Of a stretch of DNA of 64,000 bases, positions 7,494-16,722 are shown one piece after another. The DNA is from Aquimarina acroporae (lineage in GTDB: Bacteria; Bacteroidota; Bacteroidia; Flavobacteriales; Flavobacteriaceae). The translations under genes and the position numbers were made by a program. The notes below the pieces were generated by a model, which made no database searches, was not told where the DNA came from, and saw only the letters and a list, made by a program, of their open reading frames with translations. The stretch is from contig NZ_JALPRE010000001.1 in the NCBI RefSeq assembly GCF_023195925.1, positions 1-64,000 of the forward strand. The letters run 5' to 3'. Positions within the stretch are counted from its first letter, which is position 1; every line of letters starts with the position of its first letter.

Positions 7494-9335
7494 TTAGTTT
7501 TTGATAGCCAAATCTGGCGAATTGTCAAGATTTTGATCCTCTAAAGATCTCATAAAAGCAATAATATCTTGCAGTTCCTGATCGGTTAAATTTAAATGGT
7601 CAGGAGGCAATGTTTGATATTCCTGTTCGATACCAATTCCAGATCCACCTCCGCGATTATAAAAATCGACAACTTCTTCAAGAGTAGTATAAACTCCATT
7701 ATGCATATAGGGTGCTGTTTTGCTTGCATTTCTTACTGTAGACGTTTTGAAAAAGTGTTTTCGTTCTGGGGTATTATAAACATAATATCTGCCTAAATCT
7801 GGACTAATTTTAGCATTAATGGTATCATTTTTATCAGGAACACCAATTAATTCGATTTCAGACTCTTTATAATCTGGAGGAACTGTACCATTAAACAGCG
7901 GAGCAAAATGACAGGTTGCACATTTTGCTTTTCCATTAAACAGATTAAAACCATTGATTTCACTTTGAGATAAAGAGTTTTCAAGATCGTTTATATTTCG
8001 ATCAAATTTTGAAGAAAAAGGGTTTAGATTTCTCACATACGATGCAATGGCATTTCTAATGTGAGCATTACCGATGTCTTTGGTATTAAAAACTTCTTCA
8101 AATTGTTTGGTATATACACTGTCTTGGGAGACTACCTTTTTTAGTGTCTCTAAATCGGTATGAAATTCGTTTTCATTCTTTACTACAGAAACTATTTGTC
8201 CTTCCAAGCTTCCTGCTCTTTTATCATAAAAGAATGCTTTTTGTAATCCTGCATAGAATAGAGTAGGAGTATTACGAGTGACACCTGCTCCAATTTTAAG
8301 GCCATCGGTAAACGCCTTATCGGGGTGATGACAGGTAGCACAACTCATTTTCTTATTCGAAGAAAGATTTGCATCATAAAACAGTTTTTCACCGAGGTCT
8401 ATTTTTTCAGGGGTTATTTTTCCGGAATTTCTATCTGAAAAATAAGCTAGATTAAATGTTTGGTCAGAGAATAAGGATGTAGCATTATTTTTTATGGCTA
8501 ATTCAAAAGGAAAACTAACATTCCAGTTGCTTACAGTTTGGTTCCATAGACCTAATTGTTTGTGAGTATGGTTTTTTATAAAATCATACCGATCAAACGT
8601 GTTAAAATCTCCTGATAAATCTGCTATGGTAGCTTCTATTTCGTTATTCCATTGTTCGAATAACTTAGGGTCTTTAAATTCACTTTTGTAGATAGCAAGA
8701 GATTGTTTAAGACTGTTGTAGACGATTCTTGATTCTTCAAGAGAGTTTTCCAGCATTGGAGAATCAAAACCTGTAATACCGGTTAATGCAACTCTTATAA
8801 AAGCTTTTCTAAATATCCACAAGAAGTGATATGGTTTTAAATGGCTGAAATTGGTGTTACTTTTTACCAATATGAGTCTGTTTAGCATTAGGTCTGCATG
8901 TTTTTTAACTATGGCAGCATCCATTTTGTCGGCATAGATTTCTTCTTCTAATACTTGATATCCACTTGGGTTTTTAATTTTTATATCAGTAAAATCTTCT
9001 TCTTCAATTTTTAAAATATTTGGCTGATTTAAAAAACCATAATTTTCGACATCAATAGAGGAGAGGACTGGCTCGATTTTCTTAAAATACTTTCTGGATT
9101 GTAGGTAAAAGTCCTTTGCTCGCTCGGTATTTTTAGAAATACTGTCCAGATAATTAATCGCCAATAATATATCAGTGTTGAATTGCTCTTTCATTTGTAC
9201 GGTATATGGCAACTCTGCATTTACTACTGCTTTTTCACCTTTATTCCTTGAACAAGATGAAATAGATAAAACACCAAAGAGGCTTATTATAAAATAAGCC
9301 CCTTTGGTATATCTTGATAGATGATTATTGATCAT
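7494..9335 (-). CDS. Diheme cytochrome c peroxidase lipoprotein with imelysin-like N-terminus
   Basis: 613 aa. A lipobox (VLSISSC, Cys28) anchors it to a membrane facing the periplasm. The C-terminal half is a MauG/CcpA-type diheme peroxidase with two CxxCH sites, SCATCHH near residue 331 and KCATCHF near 472, plus the family landmarks RNTPTLFYAG, FFYDKRAGSLEGQ, TSTVRNASKTAPYMHNG and a LxxxELxDIxAFMRSL tail. The N-terminal 290 residues are helical and contain NPSGYQVLEEEIY (G125, Q127, E130), which resembles the GxHxxE motif of imelysin/EfeO-type proteins with the His replaced by Gln. Family members reduce peroxide with electrons from small c-type donors; the N-terminal assignment is inference. 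It starts 3 bp after the PhoX-like gene ends, so they are one operon. Confidence 0.85.
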   Translation of the reverse strand: MINNHLSRYTKGAYFIISLFGVLSISSCSRNKGEKAVVNAELPYTVQMKEQFNTDILLAINYLDSISKNTERAKDFYLQSRKYFKKIEPVLSSIDVENYGFLNQPNILKIEEEDFTDIKIKNPSGYQVLEEEIYADKMDAAIVKKHADLMLNRLILVKSNTNFSHLKPYHFLWIFRKAFIRVALTGITGFDSPMLENSLEESRIVYNSLKQSLAIYKSEFKDPKLFEQWNNEIEATIADLSGDFNTFDRYDFIKNHTHKQLGLWNQTVSNWNVSFPFELAIKNNATSLFSDQTFNLAYFSDRNSGKITPEKIDLGEKLFYDANLSSNKKMSCATCHHPDKAFTDGLKIGAGVTRNTPTLFYAGLQKAFFYDKRAGSLEGQIVSVVKNENEFHTDLETLKKVVSQDSVYTKQFEEVFNTKDIGNAHIRNAIASYVRNLNPFSSKFDRNINDLENSLSQSEINGFNLFNGKAKCATCHFAPLFNGTVPPDYKESEIELIGVPDKNDTINAKISPDLGRYYVYNTPERKHFFKTSTVRNASKTAPYMHNGVYTTLEEVVDFYNRGGGSGIGIEQEYQTLPPDHLNLTDQELQDIIAFMRSLEDQNLDNSPDLAIKN

Positions 9336-9338
9336 ATA

Positions 9339-10796
9339 TTATCTCTCTAATCCTCTTACTACATATAACATACTTCCTTCCTTACGGCTATTTGCCAAGT
9401 CAGGGTTTGCTGTAGGGTCTGTAAATGGAGTTCCATCTTCTCTTTCCCACCCGTGGTTTTGAGTGATAAGTAAGAAAGTTTCATCAACTCCGATGGTTTC
9501 AGAAATATCGATCATTCCAGTGATTTCCCAGGTTCTATCTGCTGGTCCGTAACCTAATGAAGCAGCTTTTAACTGATCACACTCTAGTACAGTTTTTAAT
9601 GCCCCAGTATTTAGATCATATTGATATAATCTTGCATAGTGGTTGGCAGCTGGCTTAGAAATTCCGTTAGGATCTTCCTGAATGTATGCGTAGTTTTCTG
9701 TCACTAAGATGTTATCTGGGCTATGGAAAGCTTCAGCTTTTCCTCCTTCAACATCTCCGTCAAGTACGCAAACAATTTTACCAGGTCCAGATGGGTTTCT
9801 AGGGTTTAAAATCACTTTGTAGATTCTTCCTGCTAAAGTACCTTTTCCGATTAAACCATCTTTTTCTCTTCCCGTAACTGCAAAGTATAGTTCTTGCATG
9901 TTCTTTCTAGAACCTCTTCTCCAGTCTAAATCTTCTAATCTAGAGAATCCCATTACTCCTTTTTCTTTTGCTTCCGCATCAAGTAAATCGATATCTCTTT
10001 CTTTTAGTTCTACGAACTCCATGTCATAGGCTACACCTTCTTTCATGTCTACCTCATAAGTTACATCTGGTGAAGTAACTTTAAGACCGTATAATTTTCC
10101 GTTTTCTAAGTCTCCATGTCTTCCAACATACATTCCTAGTTGCCCTGAAGGAATTTCATTATTACTATTGTCATCACCAATAAATACTACAGTTTTACCA
10201 GGATAAGCACGCATATGAAGCGCTACAGCATTTTCTGTAGACCATTGCCCCATTGCGGGTAACATTCTAGGTGCAGAAGCCTCTGATGCATCTCTGTAAG
10301 GATCGGTTGCAAAAACTCCTTTTGAGTTTCCTCCCCATTCTCCACCAGAAAGGTAAAGAGGACCAAAACCATGTTCTTTAGGAGTGATCATAGAACCAGA
10401 ACATTGCGCTGTATTTGCTGTTGCTACCGCATTAAGAATATGTTCTCCTTCTACAGGCTTGAAAGTTTTGTCTAAAGTGATTCTTGCTACAGAATAATCT
10501 GCTTCGATATTGTTAATTAAAGAGAATGTACCATTCTTATTACGTAGTAATCCGGCACCATCTGCCATAGAACCATAAGTAAAGTTAGGTATATACGTAT
10601 CCTCTGAAGAAAGGATATTATAAATTTCGACATCAGAAAATTCTGGAGTCTTTTCTAATAAAACAGGAGAAATAGAGTGGTTTTTGAATTCAATGTCTCC
10701 TGTAGGAGGTTTAGGGTTACCTGTAAAGTCATCAACATCACAGGATGCAACAACAAACGCTGATGCAAGAGCAGCAATTATAAACTGATTTTTCAT
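9339..10796 (-). CDS. PhoX/DUF839-like secreted phosphatase-family lipoprotein
   Basis: 485 aa. A signal peptide with a lipobox (IIAALASAFVVASC) begins at the ATG at 10796; the GTG at 10823 would add nine polar residues before the signal and is less likely. The mature part has repeating beta-propeller-like blocks and sequence landmarks of the DUF839/PhoX group (DGAGLLRNKNGTFSLINN, GPLYLSGGEWG, TVVFIGDDNS, GMYVGRHGDLENGKLYGLKV). PhoX phosphatases use Fe and Ca at the active site; I could not verify all metal ligands here, so activity is uncertain. Co-transcribed with the peroxidase gene 3 bp downstream, suggesting a joint periplasmic or surface role. The upstream region holds two candidate operator structures. 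Confidence 0.6.
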   Translation of the reverse strand: MKNQFIIAALASAFVVASCDVDDFTGNPKPPTGDIEFKNHSISPVLLEKTPEFSDVEIYNILSSEDTYIPNFTYGSMADGAGLLRNKNGTFSLINNIEADYSVARITLDKTFKPVEGEHILNAVATANTAQCSGSMITPKEHGFGPLYLSGGEWGGNSKGVFATDPYRDASEASAPRMLPAMGQWSTENAVALHMRAYPGKTVVFIGDDNSNNEIPSGQLGMYVGRHGDLENGKLYGLKVTSPDVTYEVDMKEGVAYDMEFVELKERDIDLLDAEAKEKGVMGFSRLEDLDWRRGSRKNMQELYFAVTGREKDGLIGKGTLAGRIYKVILNPRNPSGPGKIVCVLDGDVEGGKAEAFHSPDNILVTENYAYIQEDPNGISKPAANHYARLYQYDLNTGALKTVLECDQLKAASLGYGPADRTWEITGMIDISETIGVDETFLLITQNHGWEREDGTPFTDPTANPDLANSRKEGSMLYVVRGLER

Positions 10797-10830
10797 GGTT
10801 GTGTGAGTTTTTTTTGTTTTCACAAATTTA

Positions 10831-10849
10831 GTTCAAGGTGCACCTGAAC
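10831..10849. promoter_or_regulatory. Imperfect palindrome upstream of the PhoX-peroxidase operon
   Basis: GTTCAAGGTGCACCTGAAC contains the 10-bp palindrome AGGTGCACCT flanked by GTTC and GAAC arms offset by one base. It lies 35 bp upstream of the ATG at 10796, where an operator would overlap the promoter or leader. No binding protein is identified. Confidence 0.35.
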
Positions 10850-10894
10850 AACTTTACCACCATGTTTAATGTTTATTAAAGAAATATCATCCCA

Positions 10895-10943
10895 ATGTTT
10901 AGAATGTAAAGGAATCATTACTCTTTAGAATGAGTCTAAACAT
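10895..10943. promoter_or_regulatory. Repeat cluster TTTAGAATG / TCTAAACAT
   Basis: ATGTTTAGA (10895-10903) has its exact reverse complement TCTAAACAT at 10935-10943, and the sequence TTTAGAATG occurs twice in direct orientation (10898-10906 and 10924-10932). The cluster is 100-150 bp upstream of the PhoX-like start and 75 bp after the end of kinase B, so it could be the operator region of the operon. Confidence 0.35.
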
Positions 10944-11017
10944 AATACAATACTTATTGGCTTTTGAAGCCTGATTTTGTTGAACTTAGTTATTTTGATC
11001 CTAGTAAAGAGAAACTT

Positions 11018-12220
11018 TTACCCTTTACAAACCGAAAATCTAAATTCGCTACCTATGCCAATTTCGGAGTCAATATGAATATCTCCCTCCATAGAAGTGA
11101 TTAACTTTTTTACCGTAGCTAAGCCTATACCACTGCCTATATTACCTTCACGGTCTTCTTTACCTAAAGTAGTAAATAGATCAAAAATCTTTGATTTATC
11201 ATTTTCAGAGATTCCGTTTCCATTATCTTTTACAGAAAAGATATAATGACTACCGGTTTCCTGAAAGCTAATAGTTATTTCTATAAAGTCCTTTGAATTG
11301 TACTTTACAGCATTGGTAACCAAATTGAGAAACACCTGTTCTAGAGCAATTTTGTTGACTCTAATGATTTTTGAGGTCTCAGGATATTGAAAATTCACCT
11401 CAGAACCAGCTGTACTTAGTTCTTTTATATTTTCAAAGAAGGATTTTAAATCAATTTCCTCTTTGCCTTTGTCTATAGTTCGATCACTTTTATAAAATTG
11501 TAAAAGGCCATCAATATAATCACGTAGAGATAATGACGATGTTCTCAAGTAATTTAAATACTGTTCAGACTCTTGGTTTAAATTACCTTTATTCTCTTCT
11601 TTCAGGAGTTCGGTCAACATTACGATGTTTGATAGAGGAGATTTTAAATCATGAGACACTACGCTTGCGAACTTTCTCAGATTTTCATTGCGTTCTTGTA
11701 AACGCGTGTGAAATTTTTTGAGTTGAATATTATTATATTTTTGCTCATATAGATTCATCACTTGCTTCGAAAGATCTATCATAGCACTAATTTGCCCATC
11801 ATCTAATTTTCTGGGTTTATTGTCATAAATACATAAGGTTCCAAGTTTAAATCCGTCATTATTTTCCAGAGGAACTCCAGCATAGAAAATTGCACCATGT
11901 TCTTCTACCAAAGGGTTGTCATGAAACCTTTCATCTTTACGGGAATCTTCTACAATCATAATCGGCTCTTCGGAATTTATAGCATGGCCACAAAAAGAAA
12001 TTTCTCTGGGGGATTCGTTAAAAGGAATACCATGGTGAGATTTTAAGAAATTACGGTCGTTATCTAACAATGTAATTAATGCTATAGGAACATTACAGAT
12101 ATAACTTATTAATCTGGTAATGCTATCGAAACTTTCCTCAGGCAAAGTATCTAAAAGGCCATATTTTTCAACAGCTTTTTGCCTTTGAAATTCATTTGTC
12201 GGAATTTTAGGGGCTATCAT
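11018..12220 (-). CDS. GAF-domain sensor histidine kinase (paralogue B)
   Basis: 400 aa, same architecture as the kinase at 6048-7253: GAF (about 20-165, with LITLLDNDRNFLKS, FCGHAI, KDERF, FYAGVPL, LGTLCIYD), coiled coil, HisKA with FASVVSHDLKSPL, HATPase_c with NLVTNAVKYN, DNGNGI and GSGIGLATVKK. No membrane segments and no receiver domain. The two kinases are clearly paralogous across their whole length but divergent in sequence, so the duplication is old. Downstream on the same strand lies the PhoX-peroxidase operon, with a 221-bp gap between. The partner response regulator is not in the window. Confidence 0.9.
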   Translation of the reverse strand: MIAPKIPTNEFQRQKAVEKYGLLDTLPEESFDSITRLISYICNVPIALITLLDNDRNFLKSHHGIPFNESPREISFCGHAINSEEPIMIVEDSRKDERFHDNPLVEEHGAIFYAGVPLENNDGFKLGTLCIYDNKPRKLDDGQISAMIDLSKQVMNLYEQKYNNIQLKKFHTRLQERNENLRKFASVVSHDLKSPLSNIVMLTELLKEENKGNLNQESEQYLNYLRTSSLSLRDYIDGLLQFYKSDRTIDKGKEEIDLKSFFENIKELSTAGSEVNFQYPETSKIIRVNKIALEQVFLNLVTNAVKYNSKDFIEITISFQETGSHYIFSVKDNGNGISENDKSKIFDLFTTLGKEDREGNIGSGIGLATVKKLITSMEGDIHIDSEIGIGSEFRFSVCKG

Positions 12221-12426
12221 CTTGTATTCCTTATTTAATTCAAAAATAAATGATCTACAAATGCAATCATTATGCCAATCATAAGTTTATCTTATTAAAT
12301 GAATTGATATTCTTATGATAACGTAAAATTAGACGATAAATTAAAGACTTGCTAACATTATATCTACTTAAAGAATAGTGAATTAATAAATTTTTATGAT
12401 TTTTTGGACCTATTTTTAGTCCGTAC

Positions 12427-13200
12427 CTAGAATTTTTCGAATACGCCTAAGCCAAAAAGGGCATAATCGTATTTTACGGGATCTATGGGGTCTAAAATTC
12501 TCAAGTTGTTATCAAGTTCAGCTAGGGCCTTACCATCATTTTGTTTTCTTTTTAGTAATCCTAATTTTCTGGCCACGTTTCCAGAGTGTACATCCAGGGG
12601 ACAGGAGAGTTTGGACGGAGAAATACTGTTCCAAATCCCAAGATCTACACCAGCTTTTTTATTACGTACCATCCATCTTAGAAACATGTTAATTCTTTTA
12701 GCGGCAGAGTTTTTAAGAGGATCACTTACATGTTTTTGAGTTCTTGCAGGGTGTGGAAGAGAAAAGAATTCTTTTTTAAATTCGTGAATAGCATGTTGCA
12801 AATTCTCTTTATCTGCATAACGTGTATAAAAAGCTTCCATATCCCCATAATTTTGATACAAATTACGTAGTGCTATAATAAAATAAGATAGATCATTATG
12901 ATTAAACGTTCTATGAACAAAGCCATTCAGTTTTTCTATATCTTCCTCGGTATGATTCATTACAAAATCATAAGGAGTATTACCCAATAGATTCATAAGT
13001 TTATGGGCATTGGTGAGAATACTCTTTCTATTTCCCCATGAAATTGTTGCGGTAAGGAACCCCGAAATCTCTATATCTTCTTTTGTTGAGTATAAATGAG
13101 GAATTTGTATTGGATCGGTTTCTATAAACTTTGGTTGTTCATAAAAAGCCGCTTTTTCGTCTAGAAAATCTTTAAGCTCAGCTTTGGCTATTTTTTTCAC
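12427..13200 (-). CDS. TIGR02757 / DUF2400 family protein
   Basis: 257 aa with the family landmarks: [14 protein letters not shown] near residue 50, [15 protein letters not shown] near 92, [14 protein letters not shown] near 168, the DLGIW and [16 protein letters not shown] blocks near 190-212, and a C-terminal [14 protein letters not shown]. The family is widespread in Bacteroidota and has helix-hairpin-helix character like DNA glycosylases, but its role is not established. The start codon overlaps the stop of the ABC ATPase gene by 4 bp (ATGA type), so the two are translated together. The 206 bp between this gene and kinase B hold nothing I recognise beyond AT-rich spacer. Confidence 0.8.
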   Translation of the reverse strand: MKKIAKAELKDFLDEKAAFYEQPKFIETDPIQIPHLYSTKEDIEISGFLTATISWGNRKSILTNAHKLMNLLGNTPYDFVMNHTEEDIEKLNGFVHRTFNHNDLSYFIIALRNLYQNYGDMEAFYTRYADKENLQHAIHEFKKEFFSLPHPARTQKHVSDPLKNSAAKRINMFLRWMVRNKKAGVDLGIWNSISPSKLSCPLDVHSGNVARKLGLLKRKQNDGKALAELDNNLRILDPIDPVKYDYALFGLGVFEKF

Positions 13201-14078
13201 GTATCTTTTTCCTGGTTAATTATATTACCATCTACCATAACTAATTTACGATCTGCCATATCTGCAAGCTCCTTATTGTGGGTTACAATAACAAATGTTT
13301 GTCCAAATTCATCTCTAAGCTTAAAAAATAATTTATGAAGATTCTCGGCAGCTTCACTATCCAAATTACCCGATGGTTCATCTGCAAAAATAATTTTTGG
13401 GTCATTAATTAAAGCTCTGGCTACAGCTACTCGTTGTTGTTCTCCTCCAGAGAGTTCACTTGGTTTGTGATCATAACGATGAGACAAACCTAAAAAGTCC
13501 AAAAGCTCTTTCGCTCTTTTTTCTGCTTTTGCCTTTGATGTTTTTTTAATTAGCGCCGGAATACATACATTTTCTACTGCAGTAAATTCTGGTAATAATT
13601 GATGAAATTGAAAAATAAAGCCTAATTGCTCGTTTCTAAAGATAGACAGACCTTTATCTCTTTTATTTTTTCTTAAAAATTTTCGTATGCCAAAAAACAA
13701 AACCGGAATCAAAAGTAAAATTCTAACCACTGTTTTAACATAATCGTCTATGATATCCGGAGAAATAAACCATGAAATAGGTAGGAAAATTACATAAACC
13801 AAAAGAGAAAAATAAAGTAAATTTGAATTTGTTTTAGATTTTTGATTTTCGTTTTCTTCTGTCTGAAGCTCAAAAATATCTGTTTCATTAATGATCAAAG
13901 AGGAACCTTCTTGTATATCCGGTTTGTCTAGAGTACCCAGGATTTGTAAAAGTGTAGTTTTACCAGCTCCAGAAGCACCAACAATAGAAACAATTTCACC
14001 TTTTTTTATATGAAGATTAACACCTTTTAGGACATGTAAATCTCCATAATTTTTATGAATGTTATTTGCTTTAATCAT
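13197..14078 (-). CDS. LolD-like ABC transporter ATPase with an inserted hydrophobic hairpin
   Basis: 293 aa. All ATPase motifs are intact: Walker A GASGAGKT (34-41), Q-loop Q157, signature LSGGEQQ (209-215), Walker B IIFADEP (229-235), H-loop H267. Best matches are LolD/MacB-type ATPases that power lipoprotein release or MacB-like exporters; these are normally about 220-230 aa. The excess is an in-frame insert at about residues 73-143, between the strand after Walker A and [11 protein letters not shown], containing two hydrophobic stretches (about 86-105 and 113-131) and a basic tail ([10 protein letters not shown]). Without the insert the protein would be 222 aa, the family length. The insert may tether the ATPase to the membrane. 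No permease gene is adjacent. Overlaps the TIGR02757 gene. Confidence 0.85.
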   Translation of the reverse strand: MIKANNIHKNYGDLHVLKGVNLHIKKGEIVSIVGASGAGKTTLLQILGTLDKPDIQEGSSLIINETDIFELQTEENENQKSKTNSNLLYFSLLVYVIFLPISWFISPDIIDDYVKTVVRILLLIPVLFFGIRKFLRKNKRDKGLSIFRNEQLGFIFQFHQLLPEFTAVENVCIPALIKKTSKAKAEKRAKELLDFLGLSHRYDHKPSELSGGEQQRVAVARALINDPKIIFADEPSGNLDSEAAENLHKLFFKLRDEFGQTFVIVTHNKELADMADRKLVMVDGNIINQEKDT

Positions 14079-14132
14079 GTATTATTTACTTACAAGCAGT
14101 GAAAGTAATCAATATCCTATCAATCGCCAAGA

Positions 14133-16565
14133 TTATCCCTTGGAAGAACGTTTTAAATTATTCACATCTAAGAAATAAACGATTCGTAAAGACAACGTAT
14201 GCTGTATGGGCTGATTAAAAAGATTGTCTAAACTGTCTGTATAATTTAGCGTTGAGAATTCATCTTCATTAAAGATCTGATTGCGATAGAGTAGAGTCGC
14301 TTCACTACCTGGAGCAAACCTCCAGTTAAAGCTTAAGTCAAGATTCCAGATATTAAAGTTTCTATTCGGATCATTTTCTGAAGTATCATAATCTATCTGA
14401 CTTCTGGTACCATCTTCATTAAGAACAAAGAAGGTATCTTCAGAATAGTCTGCCGTACTCCAAAAGTTTCTAAACCTCAAATTTATGGCCTTGTAAGGGT
14501 CAAAATTATAACTCGCATTTATAGAATTCTCTATGGTGGTAATATCCCTTTGTCCCAAAAAGACATCATTATCATCATTATCAATATACCCAAATGTCTT
14601 TTCTCTAAAAGAATAGTCGGTGCTCCAGATAACCAAAAGTTTATCAGAGAATCGGTATCTAGGAGAGATATTTATACCATAATTTTGTTGAGGATCTGCA
14701 AACCAGTTTCTATAGAAGGCCCTTAGGTCTAAGGCAAATTTCTTTCTAAAATCAGATGAAATCCACATATTTCCTCCCAGATTTTCGCTGTAAGTCACGA
14801 ATCTTCCATCTACTCTTGGTTCAAAATAATTATCGGTATCAGAATTATAACTAGAGAAACCTCCAAAGGCAAAGCGCTCTCGCGTTACAAAAAACCAATC
14901 TGCACCTATCGTATTTTGTGTTTGTACACTAGGGTCATAGAGCCTTCTGTGCCGGGCAAAAACATTGATTCTATAATTATTGAATATTCCTTTGGGTTCA
15001 AAAATTTGATAGGACATATTCACTCTGAAATTGTTGAAGTTATTTCTGAAATTAACACCTAAATCATTTACGTCATAGGTTTTATTGGCTAAATCGTAAC
15101 CAAATCCGTATCGTATCTTACCTTTTATCCTGTCAAAGTCAATTTCAGTAGCAAATCCAGCAACGTTATCGTCTGGTAAATTTAACTGACTTACAATAGT
15201 TCTACCTGTAAATCTGTAGGAGTTGGCTTTATTTGCCAGGTTCCATACTAAACCTGTAGCATTTGCATCTCTAAAATCACTACCACTTCGTATTACGCTG
15301 GTGTTTATTAATGAGACCGAAGAGTTTTTGTTAAACTGTTGATCAAGTACAAAAATATTGTAATTGGTTATAGGCTCTACAGTTTCTTTTCTAACCGTAC
15401 CATTTATAGTGTCTGTAATAGCAACCTCTGTTTTTTCGGTAATCGCATTAAATACTCCTATACCCAAATTTCCTTTGGTTCTACCAGAGATTTTTAAAGC
15501 ATTGAGCAAATTTACTTTTGAGGGGTTATCTTCGGCAACCTCATTCTCTTCAAGATCATCATCAGATATAGAAGTAGAAGGTCCGTTCCCAACTCTTCTA
15601 GAGAAAAAGATATCACCTTTATTAAAGAGCTCGGTACCTTCTGTAAAAAACTGTCTGTTTTCGCCAAAAGTTTGTTCAAAAGGCCCTAAATTAAGTCGTA
15701 CTTCATCAAAAGCTGCCTGTCCAAAATCTGGAATTAACGTAGCATCCAAAGTAAAACTGTCACTTAATCCATATTTCACATCCATACCTGCACTAAAATC
15801 GGTTTCAGTATTGCCGTCTTCTGTAGCAACTAAACCTTGTAAAAATGGGAAAAAAGTAAGTCTAACCGGAGGGTTAATGTTCTTAACCCCTCTCACCAAA
15901 CCATTGTATTGGGTTTGTTGGCCAATTTCTCTATTTATGAAGTTCCAGGTGTGTGTTTGGTTACGTTTTTGCAATCTTCGGTAAAAATTAATGCTCCAAT
16001 CCTGTACTTCGATTTCTGGAAACCGTAGCGCATTATATGGGATTTTAAACTCTGCATACCAACCTTTATCATCATAGGAAACCTTGGCATCGAAAACCAC
16101 ATTATAGCTGAAGTCTTCGTTAAACTGATCTGCTCTGGCATCTCCAATTGTTCCTGCACTTGTGATAAAAAAACGAGTTTCATTAATGCCATCATTATAG
16201 GTATTTATGGCAATACTAAAGAAATCTGCCTGTACAAACACATTATCTCTCTGGCTAAATTGTCTAAGAATTTCATCAGGCTTATCATCATATAAGTAGG
16301 CCGCAAAATAAACAGCTTTATTATCATAAGCCATTTTTACTTCAGACTTTAAATTTTCGGGAACTTCACCTTCATTACCTGGTTGCCACATGTTGAAGTC
16401 ACCATAGGCAGGTAAGTTTTGCCAGACATCGTCATCTAGAATACCATCAATTTTTGGAGGGGTAGCAATTCTTTCAGCCGTAATTTCTTTTTTATCCTGG
16501 GAAAAAGAAACTACTGCAAAACATAAAAATAGCACACTTAATTTGGAGCGTAGTGTTGTATCCAT
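14133..16565 (-). CDS. DUF5916 outer-membrane protein with N-terminal CBM9-like domain
   Basis: 810 aa. A signal peptide (LSVLFLCFAVVSFSQ) precedes a CBM9-like domain (about 30-215: ATPPKIDGILDDDVWQNLPAYGDF, VYFAAYLYDD, GWYAEFKIPYNALRF). A long region of alternating beta strands rich in aromatic residues follows, matching the DUF5916 family of predicted outer-membrane barrels. The family function is unknown; the CBM9-like part suggests ligand binding at the surface. Encoded alone; 157 bp separate it from the divergent msrA gene, and an ABC ATPase gene lies 54 bp downstream on the same strand. Confidence 0.85.
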   Translation of the reverse strand: MDTTLRSKLSVLFLCFAVVSFSQDKKEITAERIATPPKIDGILDDDVWQNLPAYGDFNMWQPGNEGEVPENLKSEVKMAYDNKAVYFAAYLYDDKPDEILRQFSQRDNVFVQADFFSIAINTYNDGINETRFFITSAGTIGDARADQFNEDFSYNVVFDAKVSYDDKGWYAEFKIPYNALRFPEIEVQDWSINFYRRLQKRNQTHTWNFINREIGQQTQYNGLVRGVKNINPPVRLTFFPFLQGLVATEDGNTETDFSAGMDVKYGLSDSFTLDATLIPDFGQAAFDEVRLNLGPFEQTFGENRQFFTEGTELFNKGDIFFSRRVGNGPSTSISDDDLEENEVAEDNPSKVNLLNALKISGRTKGNLGIGVFNAITEKTEVAITDTINGTVRKETVEPITNYNIFVLDQQFNKNSSVSLINTSVIRSGSDFRDANATGLVWNLANKANSYRFTGRTIVSQLNLPDDNVAGFATEIDFDRIKGKIRYGFGYDLANKTYDVNDLGVNFRNNFNNFRVNMSYQIFEPKGIFNNYRINVFARHRRLYDPSVQTQNTIGADWFFVTRERFAFGGFSSYNSDTDNYFEPRVDGRFVTYSENLGGNMWISSDFRKKFALDLRAFYRNWFADPQQNYGINISPRYRFSDKLLVIWSTDYSFREKTFGYIDNDDNDVFLGQRDITTIENSINASYNFDPYKAINLRFRNFWSTADYSEDTFFVLNEDGTRSQIDYDTSENDPNRNFNIWNLDLSFNWRFAPGSEATLLYRNQIFNEDEFSTLNYTDSLDNLFNQPIQHTLSLRIVYFLDVNNLKRSSKG

Positions 16566-16679
16566 AGATTGTAATAAATTCCTTACTTTTTTCTAATTCC
16601 TTACAAAACTAGGATTGTAGAAAGATTCCCGGTACTAATGAAAAGTTAAAAAGTGACAAAAGTGTTTGGTATACCTTTA

Positions 16680-16696
16680 TTTTAGTTGAACTAAAA
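16680..16696. promoter_or_regulatory. Palindromic site upstream of msrA
   Basis: TTTTAGTTGAACTAAAA has perfect 8-bp arms around one central base and lies 26 bp upstream of the msrA ATG, next to a TACCTTTA sequence that resembles the Bacteroidota -7 element. It is a plausible operator for msrA-folE. The same 157-bp divergent region also holds a direct repeat, AATTCCTTAC, twice (about 16577 and 16595), nearer the DUF5916 start. Confidence 0.4.
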
Positions 16697-16722
16697 ATTA
16701 CTTTTAACAAAATTATAGGAAA

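Noticed and set aside
15364..15984. A 206-codon open frame on the forward strand
   Set aside because: It lies wholly antisense to the DUF5916 gene, whose frame is supported by family motifs; the forward product has biased, repetitive Ser/Phe/Val composition and no recognisable domain.
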